This document shows, piece by piece, positions 9,393 to 16,892 of a DNA stretch of 52,630 nucleotides; the first letter of the stretch is position 1; every line of letters begins with the position of its first letter. The notes beneath the pieces are model-generated. The model ran no database searches, was not told the origin of the DNA, and worked only from the letters and a program-made list of their open reading frames with translations. This DNA is from a virus. The translations under genes were made by a program, and so were the position numbers. The stretch is taken from the IMG/VR virus record IMGVR_UViG_3300031111_000529, positions 1 through 52,630 of that record; one strand, given 5' to 3'.

Positions 9393-10169
9393 ATGGGCCA
9401 CAACCGACTTCATGTAATCGCGCAGACGCGGCTTTGGCGCGAGGTGGTCGGCACGCTGGAAGACCACGACAGTGGGATGGCCGATGTTGCGTCGGCGACG
9501 GCGACGGCCGCGCAGACCGGCCTTCAACGGGCCAAGGGGGACGAAGGGCTTTCGTACGCATTCTGGCTTCTCTGCCAGATTCCGCTGGCCGCCAAGAAGG
9601 CCGACTTCGGCAAGGGCCTTCGCGGGCTGGGGCTGGACGTCCCCGACGCGCCTTCGACGTTCGACGTAGCCGCCGGTTTCACTGAGGCCGTCGAGTCCCA
9701 CCTTCGCCGGACCCGAGGCCGGACAGACATAGGTGAAATCGCCCAACTGGCCGCTGCCGAGTGCCTGACCGCCACGGCGACGCAGGCGCTGAAGGGCCTG
9801 TTCAGTTCAGAGGCCGAGAACGTCCAGAACACCTTCGGGGGGCAGGCGACGCAGAAGAACTTCGGCTTCTTCGCCCAGGACTTCTTCGCACGGTTTGCGA
9901 GCCGCTTCCTGGCATACCACCTCAGCCGGGAGCTTTCGAACCATGTCGGCGAAGGTCGTCGGTTTGCGAACATATCCGAGCATGAGCAGTTCAAGGAAGC
10001 GATGGAGCTTCATTGCCGCCAGACCGCCCGCATTGTGCGGGAGTATGCCGGGACCTGGCATTCGAAGACAAGCTATGAATCGGGAATCACGCCCCGGAAG
10101 GCCAAGCGATTCGTCGCCCATGCGATGACCAAGCTGAGCGATGAGCTTTCGCGAAGGGAGGGGCGATGA
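9393..10169 (+). CDS. Unknown protein coupled to a QatC/QueC-like enzyme
   Basis: A 258-residue, mostly helical, soluble protein with no motif I recognise. The start is sound: AAGGAG lies eight bases before the ATG. The chain begins Met-Gly-His-Asn, so methionine removal would expose an N-terminal glycine. Its stop codon overlaps the next gene's start in ATGA, which implies translational coupling and a shared function. In known QatABCD and type IV CBASS systems, QueC-like enzymes have, to my knowledge, been reported to attach a 7-deazaguanine to the N-terminus of a partner protein. By position this protein is the candidate partner or effector, comparable to QatB, but I see no clear sequence similarity. 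That role is inference. Confidence 0.75.
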   Translation: MGHNRLHVIAQTRLWREVVGTLEDHDSGMADVASATATAAQTGLQRAKGDEGLSYAFWLLCQIPLAAKKADFGKGLRGLGLDVPDAPSTFDVAAGFTEAVESHLRRTRGRTDIGEIAQLAAAECLTATATQALKGLFSSEAENVQNTFGGQATQKNFGFFAQDFFARFASRFLAYHLSRELSNHVGEGRRFANISEHEQFKEAMELHCRQTARIVREYAGTWHSKTSYESGITPRKAKRFVAHAMTKLSDELSRREGR

Positions 10170-11866
10170 AGCACGAACGCCTAATCCTTTGCGGCGGCGC
10201 ATCGGCCCCCCGAGGCGTGCGGGCTGAACGGCTTCACCTGGACCTTTGGGGCCGCGACCCGAACGTATTCCTGAAGATTCGCAATATCACCGACGCCGTG
10301 GCCAAGAACCCCCCGCCAGTCCTGCTGGACTTGCTGGACGTGGCCGCCTACCTGTACGCCGGCGATCAATGCGTTCCGCGCGGGGGGACGGCCAGCTTCG
10401 ACTACGGCGACCGATGGGACCGCCGATTGCGCTACGTGATTCCGCTTCGAAGGCCCAAGGTATGGCAACGCGCCAGAGTCAAAGAAGCCCTGGCCGACGT
10501 TCTCGGCTGGATGACCGATGACCAGTTTGAGTTCCGTTTTCCGCAACTGAAGAATCCCCCGAAGCTGCCGAGTTACCTTGAGTTCGACAAGGACACGGCG
10601 AACCCCACGGGCATTGAGGAAGTCTGCATGTTCTCGGGCGGGTTGGATTCGCTGGCGGGCGCGGTCAAAGAAGCCGTGGTGGACGGCCGGAAAGTTGCGC
10701 TGGTTGGCCACTGCCCCGCCCCGCAACTGCACAAGCGGCAGGACCAGCTTCTTGAGGCCCTGGCCGCAAAGTGCAAGCCGGCCAAGCGGCCGTTCTTTGT
10801 CCAAGTATGGGCAAACAAGGCTTCCAGCTTGACCAAAGACACGTCGCAGCGCATCAGGTCCTTCCTGTTCGCTTCGCTGGGCGCGGTGATTGCCGGCATG
10901 ATGAAGCTGAATCGCGTTCGGTTCTACGAGAACGGCCCGGTTTCGCTGAACCTTCCCCTTTGCGAACAGCTTGTTGGGGCGCGGGTCACGCGGACGACGC
11001 ACCCGAAGACGCTAGCCGGGATGAGTAAGCTGCTCAGCCTGTTGCTAGGAACCGACTTCGCGGTGGACAACCCGTTCCTGTGGAAGACGCGAACCGACAC
11101 TGTGCTTGACCTGAAAGCCGCGAAGGCCGAAGACCTGCTCCCCTACACCGTCAGTTGCAGCCATACGCGGGGAATGACAACGGGCTACCCGCATTGCGGT
11201 TGCTGTTCGCAGTGCATAGACAGGCGCTTCGCCGTCTTGGCCGCCGATTGTGGACAACACGACCCCGCCGATTCCTACCAACTGGACGTGCTCACCGACG
11301 GGCGAGACAAGACCGAAGACCGCACCATGCTGGAACGCTACTTGGGCTTCGCGGCCAAGGTCGAAGCCGTTAAGGACGAGAACACCTTCTTCACTGAGTT
11401 CCCCGAAGCCTATCGCACAATCAACGCCATGGACGGGGACCGGCGGGAATCGGCCAAACAGGTCATCGCACTGTGCAAACGACACGGGGAGCAGGTCAAC
11501 GGCGTTGTCGACCGCGCCTTGGCCGATGCGGCTGCAAGTGGAGCATTGCGGCGCGGGGAACTGCCAGGCAATTGTGCGCTCCTGCTGGTGGGAAGCAGGC
11601 ACTCGACCCCCGCGCCTACGACCGAAGCCACTGGGCAGGATAGTGCATCGCCTGCCGAACAGGATACCGACCGCCCACGCTGCGCGCCAATGACACGAAC
11701 CGAGATAGCCCGCCGGCTGCTAAACCGAACAGACGCCCGCGTTCGTCAAGCTGAAGGCATGATGAAGCGCCTTGGCTTGCGGCAGGAAGACGGCAAGTTC
11801 TACACGATCCTGGTTGACCAACTGGATCCTGCGACGAGGACACGCCTTCTGAAGCCAGCTTCTTGA
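10166..11866 (+). CDS. QatC-like / QueC-family (7-cyano-7-deazaguanine synthase-like) protein
   Basis: A 566-residue protein, more than twice the length of housekeeping QueC. Residues 1-150 form an N-terminal region of the QatC type (LLDVAAYLYAGDQCVPRGG, later WQRARVKEALADVLGWMTDD). A PP-loop ATPase motif SGGLDS occupies residues 157-162. The QueC zinc site is complete: Cys331, then Cys344, Cys346/347 and Cys350 in PHCGCCSQCIDRR. Residues about 500-566 look like a winged-helix or other small C-terminal domain. The gene starts inside the stop of the 258-residue gene. No other queuosine gene, TatD nuclease or KAP ATPase is nearby, so it is not a standard QatABCD operon. I expect ATP-dependent activation of a deazaguanine substrate used in anti-phage defence. 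Confidence 0.88.
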   Translation: MKHERLILCGGASAPRGVRAERLHLDLWGRDPNVFLKIRNITDAVAKNPPPVLLDLLDVAAYLYAGDQCVPRGGTASFDYGDRWDRRLRYVIPLRRPKVWQRARVKEALADVLGWMTDDQFEFRFPQLKNPPKLPSYLEFDKDTANPTGIEEVCMFSGGLDSLAGAVKEAVVDGRKVALVGHCPAPQLHKRQDQLLEALAAKCKPAKRPFFVQVWANKASSLTKDTSQRIRSFLFASLGAVIAGMMKLNRVRFYENGPVSLNLPLCEQLVGARVTRTTHPKTLAGMSKLLSLLLGTDFAVDNPFLWKTRTDTVLDLKAAKAEDLLPYTVSCSHTRGMTTGYPHCGCCSQCIDRRFAVLAADCGQHDPADSYQLDVLTDGRDKTEDRTMLERYLGFAAKVEAVKDENTFFTEFPEAYRTINAMDGDRRESAKQVIALCKRHGEQVNGVVDRALADAAASGALRRGELPGNCALLLVGSRHSTPAPTTEATGQDSASPAEQDTDRPRCAPMTRTEIARRLLNRTDARVRQAEGMMKRLGLRQEDGKFYTILVDQLDPATRTRLLKPAS

Positions 11867-11899
11867 CGCAGTTCCTTACGGCCATTTCCGACCATTTCC

Positions 11900-11931
11900 G
11901 ACCATCCCCGCCAGTTACGACCATCCCCGCC
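11900..11931. repeat. Short direct repeat downstream of the QueC-like gene
   Basis: The 13-mer GACCATCCCCGCC occurs at 11900-11912 and again at 11919-11931. A related GACCATTTCC sits just upstream. It may be a protein-binding site before the 12039 gene. It is short enough to be chance. Confidence 0.35.
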
Positions 11932-12038
11932 ACCACCCCATTCCGGACCTTGTCTGCGCACCATACTGTGGACCGTAGGACGCGGCAGGCAACGGACGCC
12001 TACGCGATTTCAACGGCGACGGACATGGAGCAGTGCTT

Positions 12039-12443
12039 ATGCAGCAAGTCAGGAGAAACGCCACCGACGGGCGTAACGTCGGCGGGGAATCGGCCCCCGC
12101 GCAACTGGCCGAAATGCCCAACGTGCAAGGGAAGGCCGACCTCATCCCTGCAGAGGCGCGGCTGGTAGAGATGATGCAGCGGATCAACTACGGCCGCATC
12201 CTGGGGCTATCGGTGCGCCACGGCGAGCCAGTGATGGACCCGCCGCCGCGCATCTTCCATGAGTACAAGTTTCCCGGTGATAACGGGGCGCGCCCCGAAG
12301 CCACCAAGGTCGACTTTGCCCTCAAGGCCCAGGTCCGCGACCTCTTCGCCCAACTGGAGGCGATGGGTAATGGAGTCGTTCGGTCCATCGAGATTCAGCG
12401 CGGTCTTCCGTTTCGGATGACCGTCGAGGAGGAGGCCGCCTAA
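12039..12443 (+). CDS. Conserved-looking hypothetical early phage protein
   Basis: A 134-residue protein. The ATG at 12039 has GGAG eight bases upstream and is preferred to a GTG two codons earlier. The central part (LVEMMQRINYGRILGL, then PPPRIFHEYKF and ATKVDFALKAQVRDLF) is compact and regularly patterned, as in a real small globular protein. I recognise no catalytic motif and cannot name a function. It is the first gene of the early region and lies about 190 bp before the sigma-like gene, with a strong hairpin between them. Confidence 0.75.
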   Translation: MQQVRRNATDGRNVGGESAPAQLAEMPNVQGKADLIPAEARLVEMMQRINYGRILGLSVRHGEPVMDPPPRIFHEYKFPGDNGARPEATKVDFALKAQVRDLFAQLEAMGNGVVRSIEIQRGLPFRMTVEEEAA

Positions 12444-12518
12444 GCACCGGGGTCCGGCTCCCCACATGACATGTGATCCAAACGAATTGAGTACCTGACA
12501 ACTAACCGGCCACGAAGT

Positions 12519-12598
12519 GGAGGCGTTGTGGGTGCCGCAGAAGCGGCAGTCCTGCAACGCCTCCCGTTCTATAGGTCGCAGCTTCGGTTGGCACCCAC
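12519..12598 (+). promoter_or_regulatory. Structured leader upstream of the sigma-like gene
   Basis: Two perfect 9-bp inverted repeats interlock here. GGAGGCGTT (12519-12527) pairs with AACGCCTCC (12556-12564). GTGGGTGCC (12528-12536) pairs with GGCACCCAC (12590-12598). Within the first loop, GCCGC-AGAA-GCGGC can form a capped hairpin. The order a-b-a'-b' allows either a pseudoknot or two mutually exclusive folds, just before the sigma gene at 12630. There is no U-run, so it is not a classical terminator. Confidence 0.5.
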
Positions 12599-12629
12599 GC
12601 GACGCCTTCCCGGCCAAAGGAAGGCACAA

Positions 12630-13226
12630 ATGGACGCCAACAAGAAGCAGCACGGAATCAATGACTATGCAGAGAATCTCATCCACCACAAGGCACGTCA
12701 GCTCGTCGGCACTGCCGGCTTCACCAGGGACGACGTCGAGGATCTGGAGCAGGAGATGAGGCTTGACCTGCTGCAACGCCTGCCGAACTTCGACCCGAGC
12801 AAGGCGACCTACAACACGTTCGTATCACGTCTCATCGAACGGAAAATCAGCAATCTCATCCGCCATCGAACCCAGGAGCTGCGCGACCACCGGTGTGAGG
12901 ACGGGTCGATACATGATCCGATCCCATCCAGCCATGGCGGCGATACTGAGGTCGAGCGCATCGAGACCGTCACTCAGGACGAGCAGGATTTCCGGTTGGG
13001 CAAACACACCCGCAGCGCTGAGGAGCGTCGCGACCTGAAGCTGGACATCTCGCTGGCCTTGGAAAAGCTTCCGGCAGACCTACGGGAACTGGCGGAAATC
13101 CTGCAGGCCATGTCGATCACCGAAGCGGCCTGCGAATTGGGCATCCCGCGCAGCACGCTCTATGAGCGGATCGCCAAGCTGCGCCGGGCATTAGAGGCCA
13201 TGGGTCTAAACGGCCAGTTTCGATGA
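12630..13226 (+). CDS. Sigma-70-family (ECF-like) RNA polymerase sigma factor
   Basis: A 198-residue protein. AAGGAAGG precedes the ATG at 12630, so I prefer this start to the longer open frame from 12528. Region 2 is seen at about residues 20-80 (DDVEDLEQEMRLDLLQRLP, FDPSKATYNTFVSRLIERKI). Region 4 is a C-terminal HTH (SITEAACELGIPRSTLYERI, then KLRRAL). The two regions are joined by an acidic linker, and there is no region 1 or 3, as in ECF and phage sigma factors. Five bases after its stop begins copy B of the bipartite element. I infer that this factor may direct RNA polymerase to phage promoters, possibly that element. A DNA-binding regulator of sigma-like fold is the alternative. Confidence 0.88.
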   Translation: MDANKKQHGINDYAENLIHHKARQLVGTAGFTRDDVEDLEQEMRLDLLQRLPNFDPSKATYNTFVSRLIERKISNLIRHRTQELRDHRCEDGSIHDPIPSSHGGDTEVERIETVTQDEQDFRLGKHTRSAEERRDLKLDISLALEKLPADLRELAEILQAMSITEAACELGIPRSTLYERIAKLRRALEAMGLNGQFR

Positions 13227-13230
13227 ATCT

Positions 13231-13268
13231 CCGACGTATTTCCCCTGCGCGGGGTAAGTAACTAATAG
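13231..13268 (+). promoter_or_regulatory. Bipartite conserved element, copy B
   Basis: TCCGACG (from 13230), N14, GGGGTAAGTAACTAATAG (13251-13268). It lies directly after the sigma gene and about 170 bp before the Sak4-like gene, in the direction of that operon. CCCC-TGCG-CGGGG can form a small hairpin over the second box. Confidence 0.72.
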
Positions 13269-13323
13269 GCGACCAGGATCGAACTCAAGGAGACAAGAGT
13301 GATCGATGTGTTGTGAGCATACC

Positions 13324-13379
13324 ACGCCCGGGCGGCTTGCGGCGGGTCCACCACACGCGACGGCCGCTCGCCCGGGCGT
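13324..13379 (+). promoter_or_regulatory. Large leader hairpin before the Sak4-like operon
   Basis: ACGCCCGGGCG (13324-13334) and CGCCCGGGCGT (13369-13379) are perfect 11-bp inverted arms. An inner GCGGC/GCCGC stem (13339-13343 with 13363-13367) extends the structure, and TTTCCC follows it. It sits between element B and the gene it would control, so it could act as an attenuator or as the terminator of the sigma transcript. Confidence 0.55.
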
Positions 13380-13435
13380 TTCCCATGCGACGGAACAGTC
13401 AGATAAACGTGAACACCAAGCATAAGGAAGACGCG

Positions 13436-14224
13436 ATGACATTACTGAAACAGATCCGAAGTGGCCCGCGCCACTCACCACCCCGGTTGCTGCTCTACGG
13501 CACCGAGGGCATCGGCAAGTCCACCACAGCATCGCAGGCTCCCAAGGCAATATTCGTCCCTACCGAGGACGGCCTCGACCAGATCGACTGCGATAGCTTC
13601 CCCCTCGCCAGGCGGTTCGACGAGGTCATGTCGGCCGTCTCGGCGCTGTACTCGGAACAGCACGATTACCAAAGCGTGGTGATCGACAGCCTGGATTGGC
13701 TGGAGCGGCTGATTTGGGACGAAGTCTGCCGTGAGTACGGCGTAAAGAGCATCGAGAAGGCCGACGGCGGATACGCCAAGGGTTACACCCATGCCCTGAC
13801 CCAGTGGAGAGAGGTGCTGGATGGCCTGGATGCGCTCCGCAACGAGCGCGGTATGGCCGTCATCCTGCTGGCCCACGCCAAGGTCGAGAAGTTCGAGGAT
13901 CCCGAGTCGGCCGCTTACGACCGCTATTCTCCCCGCCTGCACAAGCATGCGGCCGCCCTGGTGACGGAGTGGTGCGACGGTGTGCTGTTCGCCACGCGGA
14001 AGTTCCGCACCGAAAGCGAGGACGCAGGCTTCAATCGCACACGCTCCATAGCCGTCCCGCTCGGGGCCGACGGTGGTGAGCGCATCCTCCGCACCATCGG
14101 TGGACCGTCGTGCATCGCCAAGAACCGCTACTCCCTGCCGTCCGAGCTGCCCCTGTCGTGGCAGGCCCTCATGGCGGCAATGACCGAAGCCAACACCGAG
14201 ACCCAGGAGAACACCAATGGCTGA
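13436..14224 (+). CDS. Sak4-like RecA-fold ATPase (phage nucleotide-binding protein, AAA_24)
   Basis: A 262-residue P-loop ATPase. Walker A is LLLYGTEGIGKST (about residues 19-31) and a Walker B-like strand is VVIDSLDWLE. A later segment, GMAVILLAHAKVEKF, is typical of RecA-fold phage recombination proteins. AAGGAAG upstream selects the ATG at 13436 over the longer frame. The gene overlaps the DUF669-like ssDNA-binding gene by 8 bp, and that pairing is characteristic of Sak4 annealase modules. It probably promotes strand annealing during phage replication and recombination. Confidence 0.88.
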   Translation: MTLLKQIRSGPRHSPPRLLLYGTEGIGKSTTASQAPKAIFVPTEDGLDQIDCDSFPLARRFDEVMSAVSALYSEQHDYQSVVIDSLDWLERLIWDEVCREYGVKSIEKADGGYAKGYTHALTQWREVLDGLDALRNERGMAVILLAHAKVEKFEDPESAAYDRYSPRLHKHAAALVTEWCDGVLFATRKFRTESEDAGFNRTRSIAVPLGADGGERILRTIGGPSCIAKNRYSLPSELPLSWQALMAAMTEANTETQENTNG

Positions 14225-14669
14225 CCTGAACGGATTCAACGCCAACGAAGTCGAACCCAACACCAGCTTCGACCCGCTGCCGGCGGGCAAGTACCTGGCT
14301 GCCATCACCGCCTCGGAGATGAAGGCCACCAAGGCCGGAGATGGCAGCTACCTCGAAATCGAATTCACCGTCCTGGAAGGGCAATACAAGGAGCGCAAGC
14401 TCTGGGATCGTCTCTGCCTGAACCATTCCAACCCGCAGACGGTCAAGATCGCGCGCGGCAACCTGTCGGCGCTCTGCCGGGCGGTCGGTGTGATGCAGCC
14501 GACCGACAGCGTCGAGCTGCACAACCTGCCGCTGGTGATAACCGTCAAGGTCAAGAGGCGCGAGGACACCGGCGAGCTGACCAACGAGGTCAGGGGCTAC
14601 GCGGCCAAGGACACCGCAGCACAGCCCCAAGCGCCCGTGACAGACAGCACACCCCCGTGGAAGCGCTGA
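14217..14669 (+). CDS. DUF669-like single-stranded DNA-binding protein
   Basis: A 150-residue OB-fold-like protein with features of DUF669: the start PNTSFDPLPAGKYLAAITAS, GSYLEIEFTVLEGQYKERKLWDRLCL and KIARGNLSALCRAVGV. The C-terminus ends PPWKR, with a short Pro/Thr-rich tail. In other phages DUF669 proteins act as SSB partners of Sak4-type recombinases. The 8-bp overlap with the upstream Sak4-like gene fits that. It would coat ssDNA during replication and annealing. Confidence 0.85.
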   Translation: MADLNGFNANEVEPNTSFDPLPAGKYLAAITASEMKATKAGDGSYLEIEFTVLEGQYKERKLWDRLCLNHSNPQTVKIARGNLSALCRAVGVMQPTDSVELHNLPLVITVKVKRREDTGELTNEVRGYAAKDTAAQPQAPVTDSTPPWKR

Positions 14670-14679
14670 GGGCACAGCC

Positions 14680-15066
14680 GTGGTGCTGACACTGCCATAC
14701 CCGCCAAGCGTGAATCACTACTGGCGTCGAGTGGGGCCGCGCACGCTGATCAGCCGGGAGGGCCGGACGTTCCGCAGGGATGTCTGTGCCCTCCTGGGCG
14801 GGGGCGGCCCGCGCAGGCCGCCTTCGGGCGGACGGATCGCGCTGGCAATGGGTGCCTTCCCGCCGGATCGCAGGCGACGTGACCTGGACAATATCGCCAA
14901 GGCAGTGCTCGACGCGCTGGAACATGCGGGCGTCTACGCCGACGACAGCCAGATCGATCTACTGCTCACGCGCAGGCGCGAGCCTGTCAAGGGAGGCAGG
15001 CTCGACATTCATATCGATGAGTTCCCGCTGCGCCGCTGCCCGCTTTGCGGAGCGGAGATGAACTGA
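14680..15066 (+). CDS. rusA: RusA-family Holliday junction resolvase
   Basis: A 128-residue endonuclease starting at GTG 14680. RusA signatures are clear: PYPPSVNHYWRR at the N-terminus and the acidic cluster RDLDNIAKAVLDALEHAGVY, then ADDSQI, which supplies metal-binding aspartates. The C-terminus carries an unusual CPLCGAEMN tail with one CxxC pair, not needed for the family. It resolves branched DNA formed in replication and recombination, matching the Sak4/SSB genes before it. It abuts the next small gene. Confidence 0.93.
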   Translation: MVLTLPYPPSVNHYWRRVGPRTLISREGRTFRRDVCALLGGGGPRRPPSGGRIALAMGAFPPDRRRRDLDNIAKAVLDALEHAGVYADDSQIDLLLTRRREPVKGGRLDIHIDEFPLRRCPLCGAEMN

Positions 15067-15201
15067 ATGCAGAAGCTTTTTCCCACGATCCTGATCGTTC
15101 TGGATATCTGCGCCGCGCTGGCCTACGTGCCCACGGGCGACTGGCGAAGGGTGGTCTACTGGCTGGCAGCCGCGACGCTCACGACGGTGGTGACCTGGTG
15201 A
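15067..15201 (+). CDS. Small phage membrane protein (44 residues)
   Basis: The ATG immediately follows the RusA stop. The product has two hydrophobic helices (LFPTILIVLDICAALAYV and VVYWLAAATLTTVVTW) separated by PTGDWRR. Its stop TGA overlaps the GTG start of the downstream helicase as GTGA. Similar two-helix micro-proteins occur between replication genes of other phages, but I know no function. The tight coupling on both sides argues that it is real despite its size. Confidence 0.72.
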   Translation: MQKLFPTILIVLDICAALAYVPTGDWRRVVYWLAAATLTTVVTW

Positions 15202-16892
15202 TCCAGCTGCGCCCATACCAGGTCGAGGCCGTCAGTTCAGTCTATGAGCACCTGCAGCATAGAGATGACCATCCGTGTGTCGTGATCCCGACGGCTGGGG
15301 GTAAGACTCCGGTGATGGCCAGCATATGCCGAGACGCAGTGCAGCGCTGGGACGGGCGCGTGTTGATCCTGGCCCACGTGAAGGAACTGCTGGAGCAGGC
15401 CGTCGAGAAGCTCCACATCATGGCTCCTGATCTGTGGAATCGTATCGGGGTCTACTCGGCCGGCCTTCGCAGTCGCGACACCGACCACCCGATCATCGTC
15501 GCGGGCATCCAGAGCGTCTACCGCAGAGCTGCCCAGCTGGATCGCTTCGATCTCATCTGTATCGACGAGGCCCACATGCTTCCGCCGGACGGCGAGGGGA
15601 TGTATCGCACGTTCATGGCCGAGGCGCAAGTGGTCAACCCGAACGTCCGCCTCATCGGCCTGACTGCCACTCCGTACCGCATGACGACCGGCATGATCTG
15701 CTCACCGGACAATCTCCTTAACCACGTCTGCTACGAAGTGGGCGTCCGCGAGTTGATCGTGCAGGGATACCTGTGCCCGCTGAAGACCAAGGCAGGCAGG
15801 CGGAAGGTGGACACGTCTGGGCTGCACATACGGGGCGGTGAGTTCATCGCCGGCGAGGTAGAGGCGCTGATGGACGACGACTCGCTGGTTCAGTCGGCCT
15901 GTCAGGAGATCGTCGATCACGCGCGTGACAGGCATTCGGTGCTTATCTTCGCGTCCGGCGTCCAGCATGCCCTGCACGTCCAGCGCGTACTGGCCGAGAT
16001 AGGCCAGGAGTGCGGCTTCGTGTGCGGTGAGACGCTTCCCTACAGACGTGCGCAGACGCTGGAGCAGTTCAAGGCAGGCAAGCTGAAGTACTTGGTCAAC
16101 GTTAACGTGCTGACTACCGGGTTCGACGCGCCCAATATCGACTGCGTGGCCCTGCTGAGGCCGACGAACTCGCCGGGCCTGTACTACCAGATGGTAGGTC
16201 GAGGCTTCAGGCTCGACCCGTCGAAGGCAGACTGCCTGATCCTGGACTTCGGCGGCAACATCATGCGACACGGACCGGTCGATGCCCTCCAGATCAAGGA
16301 TCCCGCCAGCAGCGACGGCCAAGCTCCTGCTAAGGAGTGCCCGCAGTGTCAGGCCGTCATCCACGCCGCCTACGCCAATTGTCCGTACTGCGGCTACGAA
16401 TTCCCGCCGCGCCAGCACCGCGAGCACGACCGGCAGGCCACGACTGCCGGCATCCTATCCGGCGAGGTGACCGAGACGGACTGCGAGGTCAGCGAAGTCT
16501 ACTACAGCGTGCACGTCAAGCGCGATGCTCCGGAGGACCACCCGCACAGCATGCGCGTCGATTATCGTTGCGGCTTCAACGAGTACCACAGCGAGTGGGT
16601 CTGCTTCGAACACACCGGCTACGCCAGGGCGAAGGCCGAGGCGTGGTGGCGCGCCCGATCCAACGAGCCGGTCCCCAGTACCGTCGAGGAGGCGGTGGAT
16701 ATCTGTGAGGAAGGCGGGATAGCGCCGACGCTGGCCATCACGGTGCGTTCAGTGTCGGGCGAGAAGTTCGACCGGATTACAAACTACCAGCTCGGGCCCA
16801 TCCCGCCGCGCTTGGACGGCAGCGACGAGCGTGACGAGGGCGGTCTACCCATACACGACTGGCCGCCCGATGACTGCGAGGTGCCGTTCTAG
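15198..16892 (+). CDS. DEAD/DEAH-box superfamily 2 DNA helicase with C-terminal zinc finger
   Basis: A 564-residue helicase. I place the start at GTG 15198 (reads MIQLRPYQVEAV, a normal family start). Motifs in order: Walker A PTAGGKT, DEAH ICIDEAHMLP, LTATPYRMT, motif IV LIFASGVQHA, motif V TTGFDAPNID and motif VI YQMVGRGFRL. A four-cysteine zinc ribbon follows (CPQCQ...CPYCGYEFP). About 130 residues C-terminal to it are unassigned. This is the phage type of replicative or recombination helicase resembling SSL2/type III restriction helicases. It belongs to the Sak4-SSB-RusA operon and is convergent with the nuclease gene, overlapping by 4 bp. Confidence 0.93.
   Translation: MIQLRPYQVEAVSSVYEHLQHRDDHPCVVIPTAGGKTPVMASICRDAVQRWDGRVLILAHVKELLEQAVEKLHIMAPDLWNRIGVYSAGLRSRDTDHPIIVAGIQSVYRRAAQLDRFDLICIDEAHMLPPDGEGMYRTFMAEAQVVNPNVRLIGLTATPYRMTTGMICSPDNLLNHVCYEVGVRELIVQGYLCPLKTKAGRRKVDTSGLHIRGGEFIAGEVEALMDDDSLVQSACQEIVDHARDRHSVLIFASGVQHALHVQRVLAEIGQECGFVCGETLPYRRAQTLEQFKAGKLKYLVNVNVLTTGFDAPNIDCVALLRPTNSPGLYYQMVGRGFRLDPSKADCLILDFGGNIMRHGPVDALQIKDPASSDGQAPAKECPQCQAVIHAAYANCPYCGYEFPPRQHREHDRQATTAGILSGEVTETDCEVSEVYYSVHVKRDAPEDHPHSMRVDYRCGFNEYHSEWVCFEHTGYARAKAEAWWRARSNEPVPSTVEEAVDICEEGGIAPTLAITVRSVSGEKFDRITNYQLGPIPPRLDGSDERDEGGLPIHDWPPDDCEVPF

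Noticed and set aside
13251-13268. GTAAGT...ACTAATAG resembles intron splice and branch sites
   Set aside because: Chance resemblance to eukaryotic introns. There is no group I/II intron structure and no interrupted gene around any copy.
13206-13550. Short reverse frames sharing LVTYP (also 1866-2111 and 28042-28380)
   Set aside because: They arise from the three copies of the bipartite element. The invariant codons are identical and the variable ones change non-synonymously, so conservation is of DNA rather than protein.
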